Below are positions 36,921-49,233 of a stretch of 64,000 bases of DNA, one piece after another. The stretch is taken from NCBI GenBank assembly GCA_017871115.1, contig JAFCIZ010000007.1:1550001-1614000 (forward strand), in the 5' to 3' direction. The notes beneath the pieces were generated by a model. That model saw only the letters and a list, made by a program, of their open reading frames with translations, ran no database searches and was not told the origin of the DNA. The stretch comes from Cunninghamella blakesleeana. Lineage: Eukaryota; Mucoromycota; Mucoromycetes; Mucorales; Cunninghamellaceae. The translations under genes were made by a program, and so were the position numbers. The number at the start of each line of letters is the position of its first letter. Position 1 is the stretch's first letter.

Positions 36921-39897
36921 TTATTTTGAATTTTCAAGTTGGGTAGGATTAAAATCTGATGAATCTTTTCTTGACATATTTATAGTTGTTGATGAAGAAG
37001 AGGAGGAGGACGTTGGAGCTGAAGATCCGGTTCCTTTTTGAGTAGTAGTAGTAATATTGGTAACATCTAAGTTTTCTAAACGTCTTACAATATGCCATAG
37101 TAAATCTTTACTTGCCCAATAAGAAAAATGAGCTCGTAATCCAACCAAGTATTCATTCGCAATCATACTCATAAATCCTTCCTGTTGAAGTGTATAATCA
37201 ATTCTTCTTTGACCTGGTAATTTTTCTAATGTATGTTTTGTTTGGGTATCATCGTCATTAGCGTCTACATTATTATTATTTAATTCTTGTTCTTGTTGTT
37301 CTTGTGGATTAGAAGTTGATTTATTATTTTTCATTTCTTCTTGTTGAGTATATTCCTTAGGATCATTCGACTTGCTATTCATAGAATTAGAGCTTACTCT
37401 TTTTTGTTGTTGTTGTCGTCGTTGAAAATTAACATTTGCACGCTCAATAGAATCTATACGTACGCCATCAATACCAAGAACTTCTACAAGATGATGTCGT
37501 TCTTGATTTATTTTATCTTTTTCGATAGGTATAGGAGAATCAATAGTGGTGGTATGATTATCATTTTTTTGCAAGTCTCTGTCTTCATTATTATCATTAT
37601 TATCTACAAGATTTTGTAAAGATCTTTGATCACTATAAGTAACGGACCGTTGTAAAGGAAGTCGATTGGTTGAAATATTTAAAGAAACAGTTTTATCATC
37701 GTCATCTTCGTCATCATTACTATTATTATTTCCACTATTACTGTCATTTTCACTGACTTGTTGCTTTTTAGTGTTAGGCTGAGTCGGTGGAGTAGATGGT
37801 AATGATAAACTATTATTAGATGATGATGACAGTACTTGCTCGTGCAAAGGATCCCATTTAATAATATCATCGTCCTTTGTTATTTTACTTGATTGGCTAT
37901 TTGATGATGCCGATGTTGATGTTGATGTTGATGGTTGTACTGTTGAATTATTATTATTACTATTATTTTCATTTTTTTTTCCAAAATATTGTAATACCGA
38001 AGTCATGACACTTTTTTTACGCCTAGTTGGAATAGAATTGGGTGTTTCTTCTTCATCACCAGGCTCATTTGATACATTTGTTGGTAAGTTGGTAGGTATA
38101 TCATGCCCATCTTTATTAATCGAATAATTATCGCTTGGTTTATCATTTTCCTTTATATTTGTTATTTGATCCGTATTCGTACCTTCGATAGTCGATGTAG
38201 TCGATTCTAAATTACCTGCATTACTATTATTTATACTATTATCGGTACTACTATTGTTTGTACTAGTGGTCATTTTCCAAGAAAAAAAAGAAAAAATACT
38301 ACTTGCTGGTAATGAGGGTAACGATGGAAAGGAAAAAGATGGAACGGAGGATGGCATAGATCGTTCAACAGGGACTGAAGGATGATCAACAAAATAATCA
38401 TCATATAATGGCTCTAATCTATAGGCCTAATTATTAATAATGATAAAAAATGAGAGAGAGGGAGAGTGAACAATCGTTACTAATTATATTAATATTTATT
38501 ATAGTATTTTTTTTAAAAAAAATATTATGATATAAACTTACCAAAGGATCATAGGAATCATATATATTTTCAAAAATAACACTATCAGCAGGATGATAAT
38601 TCACAGGTGATTGATTTCTGATGGTAAGTACTGCAGCTACTGGTGACCCTAGAGTAAAATAGTAATCTGGTTGAAAATCCAATTTGCTGTACTTTATATT
38701 TAGTTTTTGATAGTCTGCTTTTTCATCGTCAGTAATCGGTTCACGTTGGTGTGATAAAATATCCCAAGTAACTATGCCGCCAAGACTATACAATAATTTA
38801 AACATTTTAACATATATAAATTAATATATATATATATATATATTTGATTAAAACACCTTATGATTTATACATCCTTATGACTCATATATGATTACTATTT
38901 TATATATACTTACGAGTAGCCCAATATAGCAATCTTTCCACTAAATGTAGGATGTTTTTTTATAAAATTGTGATAGGAGGTATTAAATAATTCTGTTACG
39001 TTATCAATAATAGCCTGGCCATGATCTTTTGAAAAATACAATAATACGTCCGCCAAATATTCGTTTTCTATTAATCGAATTGTTGGTATAGATTTTAAAG
39101 TGATACGTTTAAATTGAGAATCTACTCTATCATGAAGATGCCTATGCCACTCTATTGGTACTAGTTCAATACGTACATTATGATCAGGTATTTTGGCTTG
39201 TAAAACCTGACGAGTGGTTTCTTTTAAATTGGCAACTATTTGATATATATATATATATATATATATGTATATCCATTAGTTAATATCTTTTTCTCTTTTT
39301 CTCATATATCTATGTAACTTCATATTTTATAATATTAGCTATATCTATACCATGCTCATAAAAATGACCGTATTGTTCAGTTTGCTATAAATAAATAAAT
39401 GTTGTTGGTTTATAATCATATATTAGAACCAAAATATATATTCATATCCATAAAAACTATAATGAAGATAAAAAATAAAAAATAAAAATAAAGGACTATC
39501 CACTTACTTGACCAATACCCTACTTGTAATAAAATCATTTTAGTAATACATAAAACAAGAAATATAACTTTTGATTTATGAAACACTTACATGAATGATA
39601 AATACCAAATGATTTACTGGGGTTTCTTCTTCTGCTTGGTCTTCTTCTTTTACTTGATCTTCCGTTTGAGAGCGATGAGAGTGGTTATCTTCTTCTAACG
39701 AAAAGTTATCATTAAAAACTGAATCATCTATTTATAATTTTATTTAAAAATATAAGAGAAAATAAAAATAAAAATAAAAAAAAGTCAATAAAATGGAAAC
39801 TAAATATAATTTATATATATTTAAATATATAAAGGGTCGTACCTGGACTAATTGGTGAAAACTGTGGTGAAGATAAATATGTGGCTTCGAAAAACAT
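36921..39897 (-). CDS. DDHD-domain phospholipase (PA-preferring phospholipase A1 family)
   Basis: The family hydrolyses phosphatidic acid and related lipids on ER/Golgi and mitochondrial membranes. I start it at ATG 39897-39895 (MFFEATYLSSPQFSPIS), although an acceptor-like CTAG precedes it and an upstream exon is possible. Next come VNHLVFIIHGVGQQTEQYG and IELVPIEWHRHL. The nucleophile is in KIAILGYSLGGIVTWDIL (GxSxGG), then FTLGSPVAAVL. The DDHD part follows as DPLAYRLEPL. After about 400 residues of Ser/Asn/Asp low complexity, the final strand appears as HFSYWASKDLLWHIV. So the metal-binding DDHD domain appears split by a long disordered insert. At least seven exons, about 880 residues; stop at 36923-36921. 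Confidence 0.85.
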
Positions 39898-42321
39898 ACT
39901 AGAAAAAAATTATATAAACAAATTTATAATATATTTCTACAAGTTTGATATGTAAAAAGTGAGATAAAGAAAAGGCGAAAAGAAAAAAGGAAGAAATAGG
40001 TGTCAAAAGAATGAGTTTAAATTTTAATTTTTTTTCACTACCAAATAAAGTTTTGGTGAAAATCATATGTTTGTAAAATACGTCATGATTTAAGTCGATT
40101 TATCAATGTATATAGATCTATAAAGAAATATGCTAACTTTTAAAATATCGAACTACACTATCCTTAACCTTAACCTATATCCATCTGACTATAAAATTTA
40201 AGCTACAAATAGAAATCGTTTATTTTATCACTTTTATTTTATTTTTCTAGAAAAAAAAACCATTACGTAAAATAACTAAAATGTGTTCAAATCATAATTT
40301 ATGTATTTATACATAGAAGAAATAAAATAATAACAATCATTATAATTTTACGTATAATAAAAAAGTGACTATAATTAATTTCATAAGACGATCAAGAATA
40401 ATTATTAATTGACATAAAAAGTTATATTCCATCTAAATACCGGTTTACCCAGGAGTATAATCAACTAATTTACGTGGAATTTTAACAGCTCAACAACAAA
40501 ACTAGTTCCATATATAGATTAGTTTCCTACGATTCTCTCAACTATTTAATTTTTATTCAAATAATACCATTTCAAGACCAATACTAATCTAATCGGCTAA
40601 TAGTTGCGATCATTATAAGAAAATTAACTTGTACATAAGTATCGACAACGTTACGAGGTTTTTAAAGCATTACCCAATCGACCTAATATTATTGAAAGAG
40701 ATAAATACTTGGCATGAATTTGATTTCTTATATTAGCTCACGAATACTCAAAGCCATTTTATGGAAATTACAATAAATAGAAAAAATTTTATGTTATTGA
40801 TGTGATAAATTTTTATATCAATTGGTGAATCATTTATCAAAGTAAATGAGTATACAACTTGAACATAGTATCTGAATAATATTTCAAAGAACACACAGAT
40901 AACATTTATTTCATTCTCCGATGGCTAATTGTTATTCGATGATTTATTTATTTTCAAAAAAAGCGAAAATAATTATGAAGTAAAGAGAAATAAAAAGTAA
41001 GTTTTTTCTTAGATATAAATTCAAAACATTATTTATTTACTTTACTATTTTACATAAAAAAGATAAAGGAAAAATAAAACCCTGAGGGATATATATAAAT
41101 ATAGGGATAACGAATCGGTTCAGAGTGCAACTTTTATACTACTACTCCGTACAAATAGATAGAGCTATTTATAACTCCCTGGTACAACTCGATTACAGCT
41201 AGAAAATTATTATAGTAACGTAAAAACTCGATATTTTTTTATTCTTGGGATCAAAATACTTTTTTTATTTGAATAGTACATAATAAGTATATTACTACTA
41301 TCGTTATATATATATATATGTTATATTCTAAGTATTGACTGTAAGTGAGCTGTGCTAGGAAGTTGTAAAAAGTTGCACAGAGTTGCACAGAGTTGTATCA
41401 GGAAGCCGTACTGGAATGTACCAGAATTTACCCGGGTTAATCCAAATTATTCTATTTGGATATTTTATCATCATTTTTTCTATTTATAATAATTACTTTA
41501 TATTAAATCAATAGGTGAACATGAATATCACTCAAACCCCCCCTTGTAAACAAATACACGATCTTAAAAAAAAGGAAATATATTAACGGATATTCAAATC
41601 AAAAACGTTTGTAAAAATAACATTATTACCATCGCACCATTAAATTTATATAATTATAATTCATAATATTTCATGACCATTATTGCATAGCTGTCATTAA
41701 AAATCATTATATGGATATTATTTTTCTCAAAATTGTCCCATCAATATGTATTGAAAAATATCATTAATATTTTAATAAAACAGGTATGAAGGAATCATCA
41801 TCATAAAAAGTTATTTGCTACAAAACTAAAGAAATATATCACATCCTTTAATAAATAAAATTATATTAGATATTACTGCATTTATAGTATCAAACCAGGT
41901 GAAAAAGCAATCCGAATGCGTAATATATGTATCATCAAAATTAATACTGAAGTATATTTTAAAAAAAATTACTGTCATGGTAAACTTTTATAAAACGATA
42001 TACTATAAAAAATTGGCGTAATATGGTTAATCGAAGAAAACTTTGAAAAGAATAGCAAAATAATTGTAATTGTTAGATTGTTAAATATGCATTAAAATGA
42101 TTTACATATGCAGTTTTTTTTACACTCGAATTTTCATATTTTTTGTGATTTTTGAACAAAGATGTGCATTTTTTTCAGTTGAAAATTTACACTCCGTCAC
42201 TATCTGCAAAATTTTTTTTTCATCACTCCTCCCTTTTTCATTTCTTCCTTCTTTTTCTCATTCCTATTTTCCCACTCTCTCTTTCCTTACTTTTTTCATA
42301 CAAGTTTTATTAAATAGATTC
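39898..42321. other. AT-rich intergenic region (about 2.4 kb)
   Basis: No gene is supported. A 10-base tandem repeat of four units beginning AGTTG lies at 41361-41400, in a locally GC-richer stretch (41340-41440) that looks like a remnant of something else, perhaps an old repeat element. The stretch before 42326 is T/C-rich, as in other promoters here. Confidence 0.5.
41361..41400 (+). repeat. 10-bp tandem repeat, four units
   Basis: Consecutive units AGTTGTAAAA, AGTTGCACAG, AGTTGCACAG, AGTTGTATCA. Two are identical and two are diverged at the last five bases. Confidence 0.8.
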
Positions 42322-42325
42322 ATGA

Positions 42326-43855
42326 ATGACGTATTTATCCCAATTGGATGATGATAGATTATTAAGTGATTCAAAAAAACCATCCTATTTAAGACGAAAA
42401 ACATATCAATCTTTTTCAAATAGATTAATACCTAATTTTAACAACAATAGTCAGCAACTTGACATTGATAATGGTTCTACAGATTATCAACAGCTTAACC
42501 ACCATTTCTTAAAAAAAGCAAACGAACGGCTTATGGCTAGAAATAGCAATAGCAATAATAATAATATTATTAGAAGTAGTAGTAGTAATAGTAGTAGTAA
42601 TAGTAGTAAATATAAAAAGCATGACATGGGATTTACTAATGGAAATGCTGAATTTACACCTACAGATAATCATCCTTACACAGCACCATCGTCAACTACT
42701 TTTATGATACAAAATAATAGAAAAGAAAGACATGTGGATGATGTAAAAAACAAATGGGAAAATAGCAATCACGAAACCAATAAAAAGGTAAAAATAAATA
42801 ATGGCCAACAGCAATCAAATCATGGTTCATTTTCAACAACAATAAAATCAACACCCATCTCCCATCAACAACAACAATTGAATGATCCAATAGAAAAATA
42901 TAAAAGAAAAATATCAGACGATGATGAACATCATAATCATTACTCTTTAAATGAGAATAAAAACCATAGAGTACAATTACAATGTAACAATGATACTATG
43001 ACTACATTAAATATATCTTCTCAACCAATTATATCAAGAAGAGTGCCAGCCAGTTTTAAATCTTCACTTTCCTTCGATGATTGTAGACAATACTATTTAA
43101 ATAAATGTAAAGAATTGGCCATTCCATTATCACCGAATAAAGAAAATACTAATAGAAAAAATAATAAAATTGATAATAATAATACGAAATATGCAGATAC
43201 ATTGAATGATAGCTTAACTGATAAAATACCAGCTAATATACCATCTCCATCCTCACCTTTATTTAATTATTCACCATCACCGTCACCTTCTTCTTCTTTT
43301 TGGAAACATAAAAATGAAACTATACAACCAACACTATATTTGCCATCTAAACATAAACGATCCAAACTCTTACCATCTTCTTCTCATACTCCTTTATCAT
43401 CGTTTAATCAAGAAAAATTCAATTTTACACTTTATAAAGATATATCTACCAATGATGATAAGGGTGTGGATATGAATATGGATAAATCTCTCTTTGATAA
43501 TGATGAAGATTATACTACTGATGGTGATATGGATATGGATACATCACCCGCTGACAATAGTGTTGCTATGGACAACAATAAATTTCTTACCATTGATGAG
43601 CTCTTTCCACCAGAAGAAAGATTGAAAAAGAAAAGAAGATCTACTAAATATAAATCATGGGAAGATGAAGCTGAAAACAAAAAAGTCAGTCTATTTGATT
43701 GCATAAAGTTTGATGATTCAATAGAAAATATTAATAATGAAGATGGTTTGGATTTTTTTAATGATCAAGAAGAAATACCTACAACTACTAATAGAACAAT
43801 AAGAACTGGATATCAAAATATAAATGGGTTTGATGGTTTTTCAGACGATGAATGA
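42326..43855 (+). CDS. Disordered protein of unknown function (509 aa)
   Basis: A single open frame beginning MTYLSQLDDDRLL. Most of it is Asn/Ser/Gln/Lys low complexity. Better-defined segments are SFDDCRQYYLNKCKELAI (about residues 250-267) and, near the end, FLTIDELFPPEERLKKKRRS followed by SWEDEAENKKVSLFDCIKFD. The basic KKKRRS could be a nuclear signal. The C-terminus is acidic (INGFDGFSDDE). The Phe/Asp-rich motifs at the end look like short linear interaction motifs. I do not recognise the family. A second ATG lies four bases upstream in another frame (42322); 42326 is the one that opens the long frame. Confidence 0.65.
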   Translation: MTYLSQLDDDRLLSDSKKPSYLRRKTYQSFSNRLIPNFNNNSQQLDIDNGSTDYQQLNHHFLKKANERLMARNSNSNNNNIIRSSSSNSSSNSSKYKKHDMGFTNGNAEFTPTDNHPYTAPSSTTFMIQNNRKERHVDDVKNKWENSNHETNKKVKINNGQQQSNHGSFSTTIKSTPISHQQQQLNDPIEKYKRKISDDDEHHNHYSLNENKNHRVQLQCNNDTMTTLNISSQPIISRRVPASFKSSLSFDDCRQYYLNKCKELAIPLSPNKENTNRKNNKIDNNNTKYADTLNDSLTDKIPANIPSPSSPLFNYSPSPSPSSSFWKHKNETIQPTLYLPSKHKRSKLLPSSSHTPLSSFNQEKFNFTLYKDISTNDDKGVDMNMDKSLFDNDEDYTTDGDMDMDTSPADNSVAMDNNKFLTIDELFPPEERLKKKRRSTKYKSWEDEAENKKVSLFDCIKFDDSIENINNEDGLDFFNDQEEIPTTTNRTIRTGYQNINGFDGFSDDE

Positions 43856-44743
43856 TCTACATACAAATTATAAATATAATGAAATGAATGACATAATTAT
43901 AACAATAATTAAAACAAAAATAAACTCATTTTGCATATTTTATCCAAGAGAAAAAAAATATTTTTATTTTTATATTTTTTATGGTAACACCTTAATTTTA
44001 TTATTTTTCTGGACCAATGAGAAAAAGTAGAAATAAAAATGTATGATTAAGAATAGTATAAAAACCTTAGATGGTAGTTTATTAAAAAAATAAATAAATA
44101 TAAATAAAAAGGATTTATTTATATATCTTTTTTATGTTCTTTGACTACTTTTGGTATTATTTGAATCACTATACTTATTGTTTGTTATTTTATCTATTTT
44201 ATATCTCTTTTTTTTATTGTTTTATTGTTTAATTGTTTTTTTTAAAAAATAAAATAAAATATAACAATAATAAGAACTAAATAAATATAAATTGATTATC
44301 AATTTTATTTTACTTTTTTTTTTTTTTTCATTGTGCGTCCCGTCCCTTTTTTTGGGAAAGGTTAAAAAAAATTATATAAATTATTTTTAAACCCAACTTG
44401 GTTACGAGATATAATAATAAAAAAAAAAAAGGGAGAGTGTGTAATAAATTTCTTTTTCTCTCTCTCTCTTTCTTTTTTCTTTTCCTTTCCTTCCCTTTCC
44501 CTTAATTTTATTAATTCCTTTATTTTATTTTTTTAATATTAATTATTAATTCATTCTTTTTATATTAATTATTAAATTCATATTTAATAATATTCCCTTC
44601 TTTCTTTCTGAAAAATTCAATTTCATTATTATAATTTATTTTATAGAATTGTTTAACTATAAAAACTTAATATTAAACTAGAATAATAATCAATAATAGT
44701 ATTATTATTATTCATTTTGTACCATTTTAACCACTTTTTTTCG
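43856..44743. other. AT-rich spacer (about 0.9 kb) upstream of the kelch-kinase gene
   Basis: No gene is seen. It contains T runs and a long C/T-rich (polypyrimidine) tract at 44453-44515, which probably belongs to the promoter or leader of the downstream gene. Confidence 0.5.
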
Positions 44744-45327
44744 ATGCCTAGTCCTTTGATTTTGGCAGTCATATATGTCTTTATACAACTAACAACTTTT
44801 ACCAATGCTCAAAATACACCACCTGGTATAATAAGCACCAATGTACCATGGAAAGCTGGACATGCTGCAGGTACTATTTTTATATAAATATATATATAGC
44901 GTACACACTCACTTACTACCAAAAAAGGAGGACAGCTTTAAACTCAAAAAATAAAAAAAAATCACTTCATATATATGACCATTCTATCTCTTATTTACCT
45001 ATCTATTTTCTCTTTCTATTTTTTTTTTTATCTAGCTTTTCAAGATCCTTATGTTATTATTTATGGTGGTACAACAGACCCTAAAGCCAACTCAACTAGT
45101 ACAGCTGGTTCAAATTCAGTATGGATATGGAATTCAGTTAATGGATCTTGGTATGATTCAACTACTTTATCAACAAATAATAATAAACCACAAATATATA
45201 TTAAAGCTGTCAGTTTACCAAGTCCTGGTCAAACATTAATATTAGCGAGTAATACAACAGGTGGTGGTTCTTTACTTCAAAAAATAGATAGTAATTTTTG
45301 GTCATGGAATAACCCTACATCATTAAG

Positions 45328-45370
<43 letters not shown>

Positions 45371-47703
45371 AAAGGGTCATGTATATAAAATATATAAATT
45401 AATTTAAATACACATTTTTTTTTGCATATATTTATTTTAGGTTCACCTTCACCAGTTTCTGGATATACAATGACATTAGTTGGAAATACAATTTATACTT
45501 ACGGTGGAATGTCAGTAGATGCAAACGGACAACGTATGCCTGGGGCAGTACAAAATAGTTTATCAACTTTAGATGCTAATTCATATTCTTGGGGATCTGG
45601 ATCCAACGGACCTGCTGTAACAGATCATTCAACATGTTATATCCCAACTTGCAACTGCTTAGTTACTTTTGGCGGTACACAAACAGGCGACCCTACACAA
45701 GCATCACAATCGATATTCGTTTATAGCTTAGCAACACAGTCATGGAATTTACAAATCAACCCTAATTCAATAAATGGTTCGATCCCTGGTCCAAGAAGAT
45801 TACACACAGCTACATGTCTCCAAGATAAAATGGTAGTTTTTGGTGGTGGTACGACACAGCCTTTTGATACAGATGTTTGGATTTTACAAGTTCCTAATGA
45901 TAAATCGTTTACTTGGGTACGTCAACCTATGAAAGGACAAGGTCCAAGTTCGCGTATGGGTCATACCGCAGTGGAAAATGGAAATAAAACTAAAATTTAT
46001 ATTTTTGGTGGATGGGGTGCTGATAATGATTTAAATATGCATGTGCTAGATACGGAACAATGGGCATGGTCAACTGTCTCTCCTTCTGGTACCCCTCATT
46101 CACAAGAACCCACAGATAATGAAAGTAATTCTACACCCATTGGTGCCATTGTTGGCGGCGTGGTAGGTGGTGTTGCATTAATTGCTGCTATTGCTTTGGC
46201 TGGTCTTTTCTTTTTAAGAAAACGCAAACAGCGTCGATTAGAAAAGGAAAACATGGAAAAGGATTCAGATGGACAAAGCCAAGAAGACTATTATTGGAGA
46301 TATGGAGATAATGTACATCATCCTCATCATGGTGGTCTTAATGGTCATGGAATGGGTTACGAAGACGATTACCAATCTTATTCTTTAAGTGATCCTAATT
46401 ATTCGAATGCTAATTTAATGGCCTCTCATGGTGGTAGTAACAAACGAATGTCCAAAGCACTGACTTCAAAAACTGGTACATCAAGTACTCGTGATTCTTA
46501 TTTAAGATATTCTGACCATGGTGGTACCCAATCTACTGTCATGGAAATGGTTTTAACTCCTTCTGAATCAAATTATGATAATAATAGTTTTAATAATATT
46601 CGTGGATCAAGACAATCACTTCAAGCAAGTAAAGTACTATTACCTCACGATATTGAAGGTCCTGGTCAAGTACCTAATGAATATATTGCACAAAAACCTA
46701 ATGAATTTTCCGTACCAACAACTCGTTATTCAGCACGCCATAATAATAACAGCATCCCTATCGATCATTACTCAACTTCCGTTAGTCCTTCCAATGCAAC
46801 AACAACAGATGGAGCACCCCTTAGTAGCAGTATGGAAGTTTTAAGAAGTATCAAAACAGATGGAAGTGGTGCTTTTGGACAAAGAAATGTAAAAGTAACT
46901 CACTCCTACGCATCAGATAGTAGCAATAATAACAACCATAATAGTAATCTTATTCATAAAATCAGCGATATACAAAGCCAAGATGAAAATGATGAAGATG
47001 AAGATGAATATTCAGTACGGGATGAAAGTACAGTTCCTATTCAATATATACCTGGTGCTAGTAAACAATTTAGTATTGCAACAACTGTCACAAACAGTGC
47101 TCCATCTCAAATTCAATACAATAATGCTATTCCTTTAACACATCATCAATATCCTTCTTCCAGTGTTCCTGTTGCTCAACCAGTATCACCACAATCTAAT
47201 AGAATGAGTGAGAGCTATGGTCCTGGTGGAAGAATATCCATGCAAAGTTTCCAACCAAGCAATCACCGCCATTCCCAACAACATCAACAAGAACAACAAG
47301 ATGAAGCTTTATATGATACAATAAGTCCATTGGATCGACTTGCTACTTTAGGGCAGACAAATGGAATTACATATGAACAGCAACCATCTAATTATTTTCC
47401 CAATATAAATGTCGATAACGATAAATCGATGACACCACCTAATTCAACAGTACCTGTAGTAACATCTAACCAATCTTCTGAATTAACCAGTAATAATAAC
47501 AGTAATAATAATAGTAATAACAGTAGTAAAAACCTTAATAATAGTAATACAGTTGATATATCACACTCGTCGTCTACTGTCACAAATATAACTATCGATA
47601 CCAGTAAAAGTAACAGCCATCATAATAGTAATAGTAGTAGCAATGATAATAGTGTCTCAAATAACAACGATAATAGCAATGGCCACAATAGCAATACTAA
47701 TTC

Positions 47704-47735
<32 letters not shown>

Positions 47736-48959
47736 GTATGAATCAACAACAACAACAAAACTGTTTATTAATTGCTAGCATGTTGCCTAGACGATATAAA
47801 GTGGATAAAACAAAATCGTCCATTATTGGACCCACCAATAGTATTTTATTTGTTCAAAAACAAGATATAGATGCAAACAATACCCAATCCTCTCATGTAG
47901 TTGTTAAATCCTTTGGTCGTCGTGAAGCTTGGGAAAGAGAATGTCGTACTTTAATTAAATTGAAATCATCTCAAGTAGTCACTTTAATAGAAGTTTTAAC
48001 AATACAAGACGATAGTCATATACCAACACCTTATTATACTAATGAACAACATACTGATACCTCTTCATTACCAAATGGAGGAGAAGATGATGATGGAAAT
48101 GTTAAATATTTAACGGTCATGGAGCGCCTTGATGAAACTTTGGCTACGGTGATTCGTCGTGCAAGACCAAATTCAACGGACCCTACAAAACAAATTACTC
48201 AATGGTCAGATCAAACTACTAAAGTCATTGCTAAAGATATTATTGAATGTTTAATATGGTGTCATAAGAAAGGTAAAAAAAAAAAGTTAAAATTGATAGA
48301 GTAATAGAGACAATTAACATAACCATATATTTTTTTTTAAAAAAAAAAAATATAGGCATTGCTTTTTGCGATTTAAAACCTAGTAATATAATGCATAATT
48401 TTGACGAACCGTGGAAATTAATTGACTTTGAAGCTAGTCGCACTATAGGAGAAGAATGTGTAGGTGTCATCACACCTAGATATTGTCCACCAGAGGTAGC
48501 TAGAGCCACAACATATGGATTAGAAGGAGCCAATGGTGTTGTCGCTACGGCAAGTGTTGATCTATGGGCACTTGGTTGTGTTCTTTATGAATTAGAAACA
48601 AAACGACCTCTTTTTGCAAGTAATATTAAAGATGAAACGATTTTACATTTTGTCTCCCATCCTTCTTCATCTACACCGATTTTAAATAATGGTTTACGTT
48701 GGAATGACCAAAAAGAATTAGAAATTCCTCAATTGGAAAGACAAGTACGAAATGAACATGCTCGCCAACTCATTAAAACTTTATTAAGTCGTGATCCTCT
48801 TAAACGTGGTAGTGCTGAGCAATTGCTAGTAAGTGGTTGATTTATTTTTAAAAAAAATTATTAAATATAAAATACTAATTCATTGTTATTCATTCATACT
48901 TTTATTATTATTTTCATCACCATTTTATTTTCGAATAGAACCATCCGTATTTTAATTAA
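44744..48959 (+). CDS. Receptor-like protein: signal peptide, kelch repeats, transmembrane helix, cytoplasmic protein kinase
   Basis: Five exons (44744-44870, 45036-45326, 45441-48272, 48356-48828, 48939-48959) stay in frame and give 1,247 residues. Residues 1-22 are a signal peptide ending TNA. Residues 30-360 contain kelch-type blades (VIIYGGTTD, IYTYGGMS, CLVTFGGT, MVVFGGGT, IYIFGGWGAD). Residues about 372-394 form one membrane helix, followed by the stop-transfer RKRKQRR. A 520-residue Ser/Asn/Gln-rich cytoplasmic linker leads to a kinase domain from about 924: VVVKSF with Lys962, FCDLKPSN with Asp1089/Lys1091/Asn1094, LIDFEAS (DFE in place of DFG) at 1107-1109, PPE at 1128-1130, and a last exon ending LLNHPYFN. 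The glycine loop is weak. It faces NudC tail-to-tail, 275 bases apart. Ligand and signalling role are unknown. Confidence 0.85.
45330..45364 (+). repeat. (AT)n microsatellite in intron 2 of the kelch-kinase gene
   Basis: A run of about 17 AT dinucleotides lies just inside the donor site of the 45327-45440 intron. It is likely to be length-polymorphic. Confidence 0.8.
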
Positions 48960-49233
48960 TCACCAAGACTAATGACTTTTAATAATTTATAATCTCTGCA
49001 TTGGATTACATTTTTTTTTATCGTATTAATATTATATATTTCACATATTTTTTTTTTATATTTTATTTATTTATCTTTCTTTCTAAATTGTTTATATTAC
49101 AATCTTTTATTTTATTTTATTAATTTTTTTTAAAAAAAATAGAATAATAATTTGTTTCATTATTTTATTAAGCATTACTATCATTTAAAAAATAATATTA
49201 TTATTATATAAAATTTAATTAATTTTTTTCTCT

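Noticed and set aside
40155..40180. CCTTAACCTTAACC telomere-like repeat
   Set aside because: Only two imperfect units inside ordinary intergenic DNA; not a telomeric array.
47392..47583. Minus-strand Leu-run frame inside the kelch-kinase gene
   Set aside because: Antisense of the AAT/AGT repeats that encode the Asn/Ser linker.
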